Positions 33,219 to 42,664 of a stretch of DNA of 64,000 bases are shown in pieces (positions within the stretch are counted from its first letter, which is position 1; every line of letters begins with the position of its first letter). The stretch comes from Cloacimonetes bacterium SCGC AAA252-N17. GTDB lineage: Bacteria; Cloacimonadota; Cloacimonadia; JGIOTU-2. Location: assembly GCA_000404785.1 (NCBI GenBank), contig ASNI01000006.1, positions 5,462-69,461 of the forward strand, in the 5' to 3' direction. Below the pieces are notes generated by a model that saw nothing but the letters and a program-made list of their open reading frames with translations, did not search any database and had not been told where the DNA came from. The translations under genes and the position numbers were made by a program.

Positions 33219-34543
33219 AAATTAGGTTAATTGAATTTGTTATGAAGCACGTATTCATTAAACTATTAGATTTACTTATTTCTACAAATATTTTGAAATG
33301 GTATAAACTAATAGCTGAATTGCGAGGAAAAAAAACATCTGAAATTTGCGACTGGCAATTCAAAAGATTAAAATTTTTATTAAAACATGCATACAATAAT
33401 ACAGTCTATTATCGAAGACTATTTGACAATTTAAATTTGCAACCCAATGATATCCTTTCTTTAAATGATTTAAATAAAATTCCACCTCTTTCAAAACAAG
33501 ACATAAAAAAGAATTTTGAAAACATAAAAGCTCGAAATATAAAAAAAATTCCTCATTTTTTCAAATCTACGGGTGGTTCTACTGGAGATCCATTGCAGTA
33601 CATTTTAGATAGAGATTCGTGGAGTTTTATTTTTGCTAATCGATTACAAGCATGGGAAAAAATAGGATATACTATTGGGCAAAGATATGTTGCTTTAGGG
33701 AGCTCTTCATTGTTTCCAATAAATAAACGATCAATTAAAAATCGACTATATAATTTACTTATTGGAAGAATTCCTGTTAATGCTGTTAATTTATCAGACC
33801 AAAAATTAGAAATTATTGTAACTTTGTTACAGAAAAGAAAAATTAGATACATTTTCGGATATTCCTCAGCATTATATTTGCTTGCAAAATACGTTATTAC
33901 TAATAATATATATCTTAAACACATAAAAGGTTGCATATCAACATCAGAGATTTTATTGGAAAATTATAGGGAAACAATTATTCAAGCATTTAATTGTAAA
34001 ATAATTGATGCTTACGGAGCTTATGATGGAGGCATTAACGCATACAAAATCTTTGATGATTTTTATAAAGTGGGTTATAATTGTTATATTGAAACAAAGA
34101 AAACAAATATTGAAAAAATAGACAATGAATTGTTAACAACAGATCTATTAAATTTTGCATTTCCGTTTATTAGATATAGTATAGGGGATGAAGCAATAAT
34201 ATCGAATAAAGGGATTAAAAATTACAAAGGTCAAACCATAACTAAGCTGATGGGACGAACACCTGATATTATTAAACTTAGTAATGGAAACATTCTTACA
34301 GGACCTGGATTTACAATACTATTTAAAGATCTCAATGTTGATGCTTATAGGATAGTACAAAAAACTGAATTAGAAATAACTTGTCAGATATTAGTAAATA
34401 AAAGTTTTGTAAAAAAGGAAGAAATCTTGATTTTGAATACATTAAAAAAACATGCGGGAAAGGAATGTATTATTAATATTGAATATGTTAAAGATTTTAA
34501 GATATTAGATAGTGGTAAATTAGGGTATTTTATTTCAAATTAA
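33215..34543 (+). CDS. PaaK/CapK-like adenylate-forming protein
   Basis: This 442-residue protein has the motifs of the phenylacetate-CoA ligase-like family found in capsule loci: HAYNNTVYYRRLFDNLNLQP, then FKSTGGSTGDPLQYILDRDS (the S-T-G-G-S-T-G-x-P nucleotide loop near residues 114-128) and DAYGAYDGG. Such CapK-type proteins probably activate a carboxylate for transfer to a sugar, though few have known substrates. It overlaps the gene before it by ATGA, and a 109-base AT-rich gap follows. Confidence 0.8.
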   Translation: MKIRLIEFVMKHVFIKLLDLLISTNILKWYKLIAELRGKKTSEICDWQFKRLKFLLKHAYNNTVYYRRLFDNLNLQPNDILSLNDLNKIPPLSKQDIKKNFENIKARNIKKIPHFFKSTGGSTGDPLQYILDRDSWSFIFANRLQAWEKIGYTIGQRYVALGSSSLFPINKRSIKNRLYNLLIGRIPVNAVNLSDQKLEIIVTLLQKRKIRYIFGYSSALYLLAKYVITNNIYLKHIKGCISTSEILLENYRETIIQAFNCKIIDAYGAYDGGINAYKIFDDFYKVGYNCYIETKKTNIEKIDNELLTTDLLNFAFPFIRYSIGDEAIISNKGIKNYKGQTITKLMGRTPDIIKLSNGNILTGPGFTILFKDLNVDAYRIVQKTELEITCQILVNKSFVKKEEILILNTLKKHAGKECIINIEYVKDFKILDSGKLGYFISN

Positions 34544-34652
34544 ATTGAGAAAATCTTAGAATTTATCAGGAATTTTTACTTGATAAGAATCTATTTGTTA
34601 GAGTTTATTAATAGAGCCTGTCCAATTATGGAGTAGTATTTACTTAGTACCA

Positions 34653-35177
34653 ATGAAAATAATAAGCATGTTTTTATATTACTTAATTTTTTGCAAACTT
34701 CCCAGTAGCTATTTCCCTTTTGGCAAAGTGTTTAACAATTTAAGAATATTTTTTCTCAAGAATTTTGTTAATATTGGAAAATTTAATAAAATACAAAGTA
34801 GAGTATATTTAGGTGATGGATCAGATGTGTTTATAGGTAGTAATTGTCAAATTAATGAGAATGTTAAATTGGATAATGTTAAAATTGGAAATTACGTTAT
34901 GATTTCTCCTGGGGTTACAATTTTGGGTAAATTGCATAAAACGGATAATGTAGATATCCCGATGGTAAAACAAGGTCAGTTGAAAGCAGAACAAACGATA
35001 ATTGGTAATGATGTATGGATTGGTACGAATGCAATATTGATGCCTGGGATAAAAATAGGTGATGGTGTAATAGTTGCAGCTGGTGCAGTTGTTACAAAAG
35101 ATTGTGAAGCTTTTTCCGTTTATGCTGGCGTTCCAGCGAAACTAATAAAGAAAAGAATACTAAATAATGAAAAATAA
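34653..35177 (+). CDS. Hexapeptide-repeat acetyltransferase (serine-acetyltransferase/WbbJ-like)
   Basis: This 174-residue protein has left-handed beta-helix repeats in the middle and end: RVYLGDGSDVFIGSNCQINE, VKIGNYVMISPGVTI, QTIIGNDVWIGTNAILMPGI and KIGDGVIVAAGAVVTKDCEA, finishing YAGVPAKLIKKR. The N-terminus is short and hydrophobic. Enzymes of this type O-acetylate sugars of surface glycans using acetyl-CoA. The next gene starts within its last codons. Confidence 0.85.
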   Translation: MKIISMFLYYLIFCKLPSSYFPFGKVFNNLRIFFLKNFVNIGKFNKIQSRVYLGDGSDVFIGSNCQINENVKLDNVKIGNYVMISPGVTILGKLHKTDNVDIPMVKQGQLKAEQTIIGNDVWIGTNAILMPGIKIGDGVIVAAGAVVTKDCEAFSVYAGVPAKLIKKRILNNEK

Positions 35178-36207
35178 AATTTGGTTTGATTTAGATAATT
35201 TACCTCATGTTTCTCTTTTTCGTCCGGTTTTCGAGGAATTAGAAACACGAAATATTAAATATCTCGTAACAGCAAGGGATTTTAATCATACATTGGAACA
35301 ACTTAAGTATTGGAATATTAATCATACTGCTATTGGCTGTCATGGAGGAAAGAATAAGTTTAAAAAGATATTAAACTTGTTTGAAAGGTCATATCACTTA
35401 AAAAGGTATATCAAAAGTTTTGATAATATTAGTTTAGCTGTAAGCCACGGATCAAGAACACAATTAATTGCAGCTAAACTAATGGGAATTAATTCTATTG
35501 TTATGATGGATTATGAATATACTGAAACAAAAATATTTAATTATTTATCAACGTATATGCTTATTCCAAAATTTATTCCAAAACATAGACTTTCTTCGGT
35601 TGGTATTAATCTTAAGAAAGTAATTAGATATAATGGTTTTAAAGAGCAAATATATTTAAATAATTTTAAGCCGGATAAAAATTTTAGAGATCAAATTAAT
35701 ATTTCAGATGAAGCAATATTAGTTGTTATAAGACCGCCTGCTTTAGCAGGTAATTATCATGATCCTAAAAGTGAAGAATTGTTGATTAGTGGATTGAATT
35801 ATTTTTCAAATATTGAAAATACTATTTGTTTAATTTTAAGTCGTACTTCTGAGGATAAAGATTTCATTTTATCCCAAATTGCTACTAGTAATAAAATTAG
35901 ATTCTTGGACAAACAGGTTGATGGACTCCAACTTCTTTATTCAGCTGATATTACTGTAAGCGGTGGTGGAACCATGAATAGAGAGTCAGCGCTTTTAGGA
36001 ACAGAATCTTACAGTATATTTACTGGCAGAAGACCGTATTTGGATGAATATCTTGAAAAGCAAGGGAAATTAACATTTATCAATAAACCCGATGATTTTT
36101 ATAATATTCATATAAAAAGAGATGGGGGAAAGAAATTTTTCAAAAATAGCATTCAATTAAATTTAACCAAAGAAATTGTTGATATAATTATAGAGAGAAT
36201 GGATTAA
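35167..36207 (+). CDS. DUF354 family protein (UDP-GlcNAc-2-epimerase-like GT-B fold)
   Basis: This 346-residue protein has the DUF354 opening KIWFDLDNLPHVSLFRPVFE, then AVSHGSRTQLIAAKLMGINS and LYSADITVSGGGTMNRESAL (about residues 257-276), where G-G-G-T-M-x-R-E-A/S is the family hallmark. The fold is that of glycosyltransferase/2-epimerase GT-B proteins. The activity is not established for the family. It sits between the acetyltransferase and the initiating sugar transferase, its stop abutting the next ATG. Confidence 0.82.
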   Translation: MKNKIWFDLDNLPHVSLFRPVFEELETRNIKYLVTARDFNHTLEQLKYWNINHTAIGCHGGKNKFKKILNLFERSYHLKRYIKSFDNISLAVSHGSRTQLIAAKLMGINSIVMMDYEYTETKIFNYLSTYMLIPKFIPKHRLSSVGINLKKVIRYNGFKEQIYLNNFKPDKNFRDQINISDEAILVVIRPPALAGNYHDPKSEELLISGLNYFSNIENTICLILSRTSEDKDFILSQIATSNKIRFLDKQVDGLQLLYSADITVSGGGTMNRESALLGTESYSIFTGRRPYLDEYLEKQGKLTFINKPDDFYNIHIKRDGGKKFFKNSIQLNLTKEIVDIIIERMD

Positions 36208-37626
36208 ATGAAACTACCACTCCACAAATCTCTCCTTTTCATCCATGATATAATAATTATAATTGCTGGGATAATTATTTCTAATTATTTCTATTTCCAT
36301 CATAGATTATTAAATTATAGTGAGATCTCTTATGGGCATTTATGGGGATATGTTATATTATTTTTTACTATTATGGTATTTTTACAGGGGAATCATCTTT
36401 ATCAATATCAAATCATTCTTGACCGTTCACGCCATACCCTTGCTCTGCTCAAGTCACTTTTTACAAGTTTGATTGTCTTAGTATTTATGTCCTTTATATT
36501 GAAGATAACTGAAATTACTATGAGCAGAATTCTTTTAGGGATAACATTTACAATCCTGTTTATATTATTTTTCATTAGCCGAGTTATAATTGTTCCACAA
36601 ATTTACTATTTGCTGGTAAAAACTAAAAAAATAAATCGCAACTTACTTATTATTGGTGCAGGTGAATTAAGCATAAAAAAGGCACGATATCTGAAGGTAG
36701 ATAAAAGATCTTATTATAATATTTGTGGATTTCTCGATGATGATGAATCCAAACAAGGGAATTCTTTTATAGATATTCCTGTTTGGGGAAATACAAAGGA
36801 TTTGAAAAAAATTGTTGATTTAAATAAAATTAAAGAAATTCTTATTTCTATAAATAATATTTGCTATGAAAGGTTACAAGCAATTATTGATTTGTGCAAA
36901 GAAACGCAATGTACAACTCATATAATATCCGAATTATATAATATTGTATCTGAAAAATTAGAAATTGAGGAAATCGCCGGTATTTCTGCGTTTAGGTTGC
37001 AACCATATAATCAGAAATCTGGCTATGAGATTATTAAAAGAATTGTTGATGTTGTAATTACCGTTTTGCTAATTATAGTTTTGTCTCCTATTTGGATTGT
37101 AATTGCATTTTTTATAAAGATTTCCTCAAGAGGACCTGTTTTTTATAAGGCAAGAGTAATTGGAAAAGATGGTAAAGAATTTGATATGTTTAAATTCCGT
37201 TCAATGTATCATAATTGTAATCCAAAACCTCACAAAGACAAAGTTAAAGAAATGATTAATGGGAATGGAAATACAAAAAAATTAAGAGGAGATTCGAGAA
37301 TTACACCCATCGGTAAATTCCTTAGGAAATACTCTATTGATGAATTTACACAATTATGGAATGTTTTAAAAGGAGATATGAGTTTAGTTGGTCCTCGTCC
37401 TAATGTAAGATATGAATATGATTTAATGGAAAATTGGCAAAAGAAGAGACAAACTGTTTTACCGGGCATGACCGGTTTATGGCAGGTAAGAGGTAGAGAT
37501 GAAGTTACATTTAATGACCAGGTTATCTTGGATTTGTATTATATTGAAAATAGGTCGTTAAAACTTGACTTGGAAATACTACTTAAGACCATTCCTGCAG
37601 TAATTTTTGGGAAGGGAGGAGTATGA
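36208..37626 (+). CDS. Polyprenyl-phosphate sugar-1-phosphate transferase (WbaP/WcaJ type)
   Basis: This 472-residue enzyme starts repeat-unit synthesis by moving a sugar phosphate to undecaprenyl phosphate. It has four N-terminal membrane segments (within residues 10-135), a CoA-binding-like soluble domain (about 145-260), a fifth membrane helix (about 275-297) and the catalytic C-domain with SRGPVFYKARVIGKDGKEFD, MFKFRSMY, LRKYSIDEFTQLWNVLKGDM, SLVGPRP and PGMTGLWQVRGR. All conserved motifs are present. Gene position at the end of the first long operon is common. Confidence 0.92.
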   Translation: MKLPLHKSLLFIHDIIIIIAGIIISNYFYFHHRLLNYSEISYGHLWGYVILFFTIMVFLQGNHLYQYQIILDRSRHTLALLKSLFTSLIVLVFMSFILKITEITMSRILLGITFTILFILFFISRVIIVPQIYYLLVKTKKINRNLLIIGAGELSIKKARYLKVDKRSYYNICGFLDDDESKQGNSFIDIPVWGNTKDLKKIVDLNKIKEILISINNICYERLQAIIDLCKETQCTTHIISELYNIVSEKLEIEEIAGISAFRLQPYNQKSGYEIIKRIVDVVITVLLIIVLSPIWIVIAFFIKISSRGPVFYKARVIGKDGKEFDMFKFRSMYHNCNPKPHKDKVKEMINGNGNTKKLRGDSRITPIGKFLRKYSIDEFTQLWNVLKGDMSLVGPRPNVRYEYDLMENWQKKRQTVLPGMTGLWQVRGRDEVTFNDQVILDLYYIENRSLKLDLEILLKTIPAVIFGKGGV

Positions 37627-37672
37627 GAGATATTGTTGTTTTAGAATTTATAAAAAAACTTAGGAGTACATT

Positions 37673-37966
37673 ATGTCCAAAGAATTAATTATTCAGATCG
37701 TTATTAAGTGTGTTGATGAATATTTTGATTCTCAAGATATTTCAGAATCTGCCAGTAAAAATACTGTGCTATTTGGAAACAAATCAATGCTCGATTCGAT
37801 TGGTTTGGTAAGTGTTATTGTTGATATTGAATCAAAATTTTCAGATGATGATATTGAAATATCTCTAACTTCTGAAAAAGCAATGTCTCGCCGAAATAGC
37901 CCTTTCAGAACCATTTCAACTTTAGCTGAATTTATTAAAGAACAAATTGAGGGGAATGATGAATAA
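37673..37966 (+). CDS. Acyl carrier protein-like
   Basis: This is a 97-residue acidic protein. The phosphopantetheine attachment serine lies in KSMLDSIGLVSVIVDIESKF (about residues 38-57), matching the D-S-L/I motif of acyl carrier proteins. It overlaps the next gene, an SDR, and is followed by an AMP-ligase and an acyltransferase, so it probably carries a small acyl group, such as a hydroxybutyryl or amino-acyl unit, destined for an amino sugar. Confidence 0.8.
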   Translation: MSKELIIQIVIKCVDEYFDSQDISESASKNTVLFGNKSMLDSIGLVSVIVDIESKFSDDDIEISLTSEKAMSRRNSPFRTISTLAEFIKEQIEGNDE

Positions 37967-38657
37967 AGTAATTGTAATAACAGGTTCAAGACAAGGTATT
38001 GGTCGATATTTAGCTGAGTACTACTTGAATAAAGGATTTGTTGTAATTGGCTGTGATCTTTTCGAAACCGACTTGGAGCATCTGAATTATGAACATTTCT
38101 GCCTAGATGTTGCAAATGAAAATGAAGTAAAGAAAATGGTCTCTAAAATTGCAAAGAAATATAAACGAATTGATTATCTTGTTAATAATGCAGGCATTGC
38201 TTCTATGAATCACAGTCTTTTAACACCACTATCCACTGTTGAGAAGGTTTTTAGAACTAATGTATTTGGCACATTTCTTTTTTGCCGTGAAGTAGCTAAA
38301 GTAATGATTAAAAACAAATTTGGTAGAATTATTAATTTTAGCTCAGTAGCAGTCCCACTTGATCTCGAAGGAGAAGCTATTTATGCTGCATCGAAATCTG
38401 CAATCGAGAAATTAACAACAATTTTATCAAAGGAATTTGGGAAAAATGGAATTACAGTAAATGCAATAGGACCTTCTCCAATTAGAACCGCACTACTAAA
38501 AAATGTGAATGAAACAAAACTAAATGATCTTCTTAAGCAACAAGCAATATCCAAATTTGGTTCCTTTGAAGATGTTGCTAATGTTATTGATTTTTATATT
38601 TCAGAAAAAAGTGATATGATAACTGGACAAATAATTTATTTGGGAGGAGTATTTTAA
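37959..38657 (+). CDS. Short-chain dehydrogenase/reductase (FabG-like)
   Basis: I choose ATG 37959 (an adjacent ATG at 37956 is possible) behind GAGGGG. The 232-residue product has VIVITGSRQGIGRYLAEYYL for the cofactor loop, YLVNNAGIAS for N-N-A-G, FSSVAVPLDLEGEAIYAASK for the Ser and Y-x3-K site, and GITVNAIGPSPIRTAL. Its neighbours (ACP and AMP-ligase) suggest reduction of an ACP-bound 3-keto group, as FabG does. Confidence 0.82.
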   Translation: MNKVIVITGSRQGIGRYLAEYYLNKGFVVIGCDLFETDLEHLNYEHFCLDVANENEVKKMVSKIAKKYKRIDYLVNNAGIASMNHSLLTPLSTVEKVFRTNVFGTFLFCREVAKVMIKNKFGRIINFSSVAVPLDLEGEAIYAASKSAIEKLTTILSKEFGKNGITVNAIGPSPIRTALLKNVNETKLNDLLKQQAISKFGSFEDVANVIDFYISEKSDMITGQIIYLGGVF

Positions 38658-39988
38658 TGTTTTTAGATTTCTTGTTTAATATTTTCGAAGAAAATAAAGA
38701 GAATAATGCTTTTTTCTGGCGGGGAGAGGAATTTACATATGAATGGTTAAAGTCGCAAATTGTTAAGGCTCAGTCATTTTTGAAAAGACATGACATCAAA
38801 TTTGGCGATGTTGCAGCAATCCGTTCTGATTTTAACCCATTTTCGGTTGCATATTTAATAGCTTTAATTGAGAATGGGAATATAGTTGTTCCTATTAGTT
38901 TTGCTGTAAAAACGTTAGAAGAATTCTATGATATTGCAGAAGTAGAATCTGTGATTGAAATGAAAGAAGAAAAACCGACTGTAATGATAAGAAACATAAA
39001 ACCATCTCATTCAACATTAATATACTTAAAAGAAAAAAAACATCCAGGTTTGATTTTGTTTTCCTCAGGTTCAACTGGAAAAAGTAAAGCAGCTGTTCAT
39101 GATTTTGTGCCATTGTTAGAAAAATTCAAAGTAAAAAGAAAATTATTAAAGACGATTACTTTTTTACTATTCGATCACATAGGTGGAGTTAATACTTTAT
39201 TCTATATTTTATCTAATGCAGGAACAGTAATTTCAGTAGAAGACCGAAGCCCTGAAAATGTGTGCCTCATGATTGAAAAATATAAAGTTGAATTGTTACC
39301 GACATCACCGACTTTTATAAACATGATTTTGATGAGTAGAGCTTATGAAAAATATGATATTTCTTCCTTAAAAATGGTGACTTATGGAACAGAGTCAATG
39401 CAAGAACAAACATTGAAAACATTTCACAATCTTTTCCCAAATATAAGACTAAAACAAACCTATGGTCTTTCCGAACTTGGTATTCTACGCTCAAAATCGC
39501 GTTCTGACGACTCTCTATGGGTTAAAGTTGGTGGTGAGGACTATGAAATAAAAGTAATTGATGATATTCTTTATATTAAGGCAAAAACGGCAATGTTGGG
39601 TTATCTAAATGCCCCATCCCCATTTGATGAAAATGGTTGGTTTAATACTCAAGATAAAGTTGAAGTTGATGGCGAGTGGATAAAGATCTTAGGAAGAGAA
39701 ACTGATATAATAAATGTTGGTGGTCAGAAAGTATATCCCGTTGAAGTTGAATCAATACTTCTTGAAATGGATAATATAATTGACGTAACAGTTTATAGTA
39801 AAAAGAATCCAATTATGGGTAATGTCGTTGCAGCAAAGATAAATTTACATAACGAAGAATCATCTGTGGAATTAAAGAAAAGAATAAGAAAATATTGTAA
39901 GGATAAATTAGAATCCTATAAAATTCCTATTTATATAGAAATTACACGGGAAAAGCAGATTTCAGGTAGATTTAAAAAAATACGATAA
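38657..39988 (+). CDS. AMP-binding acyl/aminoacyl ligase
   Basis: This 443-residue ANL-superfamily enzyme is somewhat short. Motifs: GLILFSSGSTGKSKAAVHDF (the P-loop, about residues 133-152), RLKQTYGLSELGILRSKS (the Y-G-x-S-E motif), and GWFNTQDKVEVDGEWIKILG with RETDIINVGGQKVYPVEVES near 350-372; a C-terminal lysine lies in REKQISGRFKKIR. It would activate a carboxylic acid as an acyl-adenylate and load it on the ACP at 37673. It starts one base inside the SDR stop. Confidence 0.85.
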   Translation: MFLDFLFNIFEENKENNAFFWRGEEFTYEWLKSQIVKAQSFLKRHDIKFGDVAAIRSDFNPFSVAYLIALIENGNIVVPISFAVKTLEEFYDIAEVESVIEMKEEKPTVMIRNIKPSHSTLIYLKEKKHPGLILFSSGSTGKSKAAVHDFVPLLEKFKVKRKLLKTITFLLFDHIGGVNTLFYILSNAGTVISVEDRSPENVCLMIEKYKVELLPTSPTFINMILMSRAYEKYDISSLKMVTYGTESMQEQTLKTFHNLFPNIRLKQTYGLSELGILRSKSRSDDSLWVKVGGEDYEIKVIDDILYIKAKTAMLGYLNAPSPFDENGWFNTQDKVEVDGEWIKILGRETDIINVGGQKVYPVEVESILLEMDNIIDVTVYSKKNPIMGNVVAAKINLHNEESSVELKKRIRKYCKDKLESYKIPIYIEITREKQISGRFKKIR

Positions 39989-40001
39989 AGGGATGTTGGA
40001 A

Positions 40002-40760
40002 ATGAAAGGTAAAATATCATCAAAAGCTGTTATTGGTGAAAATGTTAGTATTGGTGAATATACAATTATTCATGATAATGTAATTATAGGTAATAACTCA
40101 ATAATAGAAGATTTTTGTATACTAGGTTATCCAACAAATCTATCAAACGAAAAACCTTTAATAATTGGAGAAGATTCTCATATAAGAAGCCATTGTGTTT
40201 TTTATGAAGGTTCCATATTAGGGAATAACTTGGTGACAGGTCATTCAGTTCTAGTAAGAGGAAATACTAAAGCTGGCAAATATTTACAAATCGGTAGTCA
40301 GAGTGAAATTGAGGGTGCTTGTCATATCGGTAACTATGTTAAAATACATACTGGAGTACAGATTTCAAAAAAAACAAAAATTGGAGATTTTGTTTGGTTA
40401 TATCCCCACGTTCAATTTACAAACGATCCATTACCTCCATCTATTTATTGTGAAGGTGTAATAATAAAAGATTTAGCAGTAATTGCTACTTCTTCATTAT
40501 TGCTACCTGGCATCGTGGTTGGATTAGGTAGTTTTGTAGCTGCTGGTAGTTTAGTTAATTCTGATGTGCCAGATATTATGTGTGTATATGGAAATCCCGC
40601 TAAAACATTTGCTCGTATAGATCAACTTGTAAATTATAAATACAAAATATCTAATCCGTGGCCAAAACATTTTAGAGATGGATATCCGGAAGAAAGTTTT
40701 CCATTAATGGATAAATTATTAAAAAGAATTGAGAACTTAATAAAAGAAAAGAAAGATTAG
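40002..40760 (+). CDS. Left-handed beta-helix acyltransferase (LpxA/FdtC-like)
   Basis: The start could be ATG 39993 or ATG 40002; AAAGGG at 39987-39992 leaves proper spacing only for the latter. The 252-residue product is built of hexapeptide repeats (KAVIGENVSIGEYTIIHDNV, IIGNNSIIEDFCILG, GNLVTGHSVLVRG-like turns, QIGSQSEIEGACHIGNYVKI) and ends in a helical tail. It resembles sugar N-acyltransferases that use acyl-ACP or acyl-CoA. With the ACP, ligase and reductase genes upstream, transfer of a custom acyl chain to an amino sugar is the likely role. Confidence 0.8.
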   Translation: MKGKISSKAVIGENVSIGEYTIIHDNVIIGNNSIIEDFCILGYPTNLSNEKPLIIGEDSHIRSHCVFYEGSILGNNLVTGHSVLVRGNTKAGKYLQIGSQSEIEGACHIGNYVKIHTGVQISKKTKIGDFVWLYPHVQFTNDPLPPSIYCEGVIIKDLAVIATSSLLLPGIVVGLGSFVAAGSLVNSDVPDIMCVYGNPAKTFARIDQLVNYKYKISNPWPKHFRDGYPEESFPLMDKLLKRIENLIKEKKD

Positions 40761-40769
40761 GAGTGTATT

Positions 40770-41690
40770 ATGTACAATTTTATTGTAACTGGGGGATGTG
40801 GATTTATTGGGAGTCATTTTATTGAATTATTATTATCAAAAGGATATTCGGTTCTTAATATTGATAAAATGACCTATGTCTCATGGGATAATATTGGTTT
40901 TGAAAATTACAAGAATTACGATTTTTGGAAACAGGATATTTGTGAAATTACTAATCTTCCAAAATCAGATTATCTAGTAAATTTTGCTGCAGAGAGTTTT
41001 GTGGATAATTCAATCGAAAATAGTGAAGTTTTTTTCAAATCCAATGTCCAGGGTGTCCATAATTTACTTGAACATATTAGAATGAAAGCAAAATTTGATC
41101 GACCTGTTTTTGTTCAAATTAGCACTGATGAGGTTTATGGAGATACTGAAGATGGGAAATTTACAGAGAAAGATATATTGCGCCCAAGTAATCCATATTC
41201 GGCTACAAAAGCAGCAGCCGAAAAGTTCTTGATCGCATACAATCGTACTTATGGAATTGATTATATTACTACTAGATGTAGCAACAATTATGGCAATCGC
41301 CAATATCCTGAAAAATTAATTCCCAAAACTATAGAAAGTGCGCTGAATAATCGTAAAATGACTATACAGGGGGATGGATCCTATATAAGATCATGGATTC
41401 ACGTAAAAGATCATTGTGAAGCAATTTTGAGTTTAATAGAGAATAATTGTTATAATGAAATTTTTAATATATGCTCTGGTACTGAATTTTCAAATCTTGA
41501 AATTGTGAACATGGTTTTTGATGCTATGGGCATTCAACCGAATTTACAGTTTGTTGAAAATAGATGGGGACAAGATGTAAGGTATGCTATTTCAACAGAG
41601 AAGTTAAATAAAAGAATATCCTGGAAACCTAAATATGATATTAGAAAAAGTATGCATGAGATGATCAAATTTTATAAGGATCATAAATGA
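40770..41690 (+). CDS. rfbB: dTDP-glucose 4,6-dehydratase-like
   Basis: This 306-residue enzyme is of the RmlB type. MYNFIVTGGCGFIGSHFIEL gives the NAD loop. QISTDEVYGDTEDGKFTEKD and RPSNPYSATKAAAEKFL carry the catalytic T-D-E and Y-x3-K, and TTRCSNNYGNRQYPEKLIPK is the RmlB fingerprint. It makes a 4-keto-6-deoxy nucleotide sugar. It is slightly shorter than typical RmlB. The cupin at 41687 and the aminotransferase at 42665 would complete an amino-deoxy sugar; no glucose-1-phosphate thymidylyltransferase is in the window. Confidence 0.85.
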   Translation: MYNFIVTGGCGFIGSHFIELLLSKGYSVLNIDKMTYVSWDNIGFENYKNYDFWKQDICEITNLPKSDYLVNFAAESFVDNSIENSEVFFKSNVQGVHNLLEHIRMKAKFDRPVFVQISTDEVYGDTEDGKFTEKDILRPSNPYSATKAAAEKFLIAYNRTYGIDYITTRCSNNYGNRQYPEKLIPKTIESALNNRKMTIQGDGSYIRSWIHVKDHCEAILSLIENNCYNEIFNICSGTEFSNLEIVNMVFDAMGIQPNLQFVENRWGQDVRYAISTEKLNKRISWKPKYDIRKSMHEMIKFYKDHK

Positions 41691-42088
41691 AATTAAATAC
41701 AATCCCTAAGCATTCTGATCAAAGGGGTTTTTTAATAGAGTTTATTCGGGAAGATGAGAATTTATTAAATTTTAAAGGGCAAATATATGCATCAACTATC
41801 AGTCCTGGAGATATACGAGGAAATCATTATCATAACGAGAAAACAGAAATTTTCTGTGTTATGAAAGGTAAACTAAAAGTATTGGTTCAACAAATTGATT
41901 CAAACAAGATTAATGAGTATATATTAGACAGCAATAAAGATGAATTAGATAGAATACTGGTGTCACCCAAATACGCTCATGCTTTTATTAATATTGGTAA
42001 TGAAGAAGTAATTTTGTTGGCTTATGGTGATAAAGTTCATGACCATGGCAATCCCGATCAGTATAAATTTATTATTTGTTCAAATTAA
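41687..42088 (+). CDS. Cupin sugar isomerase/epimerase-like protein (RmlC/FdtA/WbjC-C type)
   Basis: This 133-residue single-cupin protein has the metal/substrate motif DIRGNHYHNEKTEIFCVMKG near residues 42-61 and the second half KYAHAFINIGNEEVILLAYG. R-G-N-H-Y-H differs from the R-G-x-H-A-H of FdtA ketoisomerases and the R-G-L-H-Y-Q of RmlC, and is closest to the C-terminal cupin of capsule reductases. It probably isomerises or epimerises the 4-keto sugar made by the gene before it, with which it overlaps by four bases. Confidence 0.75.
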   Translation: MKLNTIPKHSDQRGFLIEFIREDENLLNFKGQIYASTISPGDIRGNHYHNEKTEIFCVMKGKLKVLVQQIDSNKINEYILDSNKDELDRILVSPKYAHAFINIGNEEVILLAYGDKVHDHGNPDQYKFIICSN

Positions 42089-42664
42089 AGATTTAATGAT
42101 GAAGAATTACTAATGGATACATAATACACTCGACACCACTTACTCCTTCCGAAGCTTCTCAGGCTGTGTGAAGATGATTTATTTAATTTATAACGACCCC
42201 CATCCCTTAACCCTTCCCCCTATCGAAGGGGAAGGGAACTGCCTGCGGCAAAAGGAGATAGATTCTCCCCCTATTTAGGGGGAGTTAGAGGGGGTTGAGA
42301 AAATATCGAGCATTTCATCAGTTTTCACACAAGCTGTTTTGCTTCGGAAACTAATAGGATTTGAAGTGTTTGCTCCGGCATTGAAAGCTTCTACTTCGCT
42401 ATTGAGAGAAGCAGAAGCTTCTGGAGTTAGCGTCTTCCGAAATGAAAAGTTCGGAAGGAGAAAATCAATATGTCAGGAATTTAATGTACTCATTAGTATA
42501 TCTGTTGGTTCAACATATCTATATTGGATTTTGCATAGTTTTTTCCAAACCAAATCTTTCTAATAAATAAACAATAAAATTAAGAAAATGAGTATCTTAA
42601 AGAATAGATATATAATTAAAATCAGTGTTAATCAGTTTAATCTGCGCAATCTGTGTTCTAAACA
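42089..42664. repeat. Gene-free region with nested inverted repeats
   Basis: The region holds no convincing gene; a 74-codon frame at 42339-42563 lies on repeat sequence. Visible structures are CCCTTCCCC/GGGGAAGGG at 42211-42236, a CTCCCCCTA/TAGGGGGAG palindrome near 42273-42293, a TTCCGAA/TTCGGAA hairpin near 42438-42458, and an outer inverted repeat of about 31 bases (42147-42177 against 42318-42349). Just before the next gene lies a phrase AATCTGCGCAATCTGTGTTC that recurs as solo arms of repeat cassettes in other genomes. It splits the polysaccharide locus before the last aminotransferase. Confidence 0.75.

Noticed and set aside
42211..42236. Terminator after the cupin gene (CCCTTCCCC/GGGGAAGGG)
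   Set aside because: The stem is strong but no T-run follows and it is part of a wider repeat; a terminator role is not supported.
42339..42563. 74-codon open frame after the cupin gene
   Set aside because: It lies on inverted-repeat DNA, has no recognisable protein pattern and lacks a ribosome-binding site.
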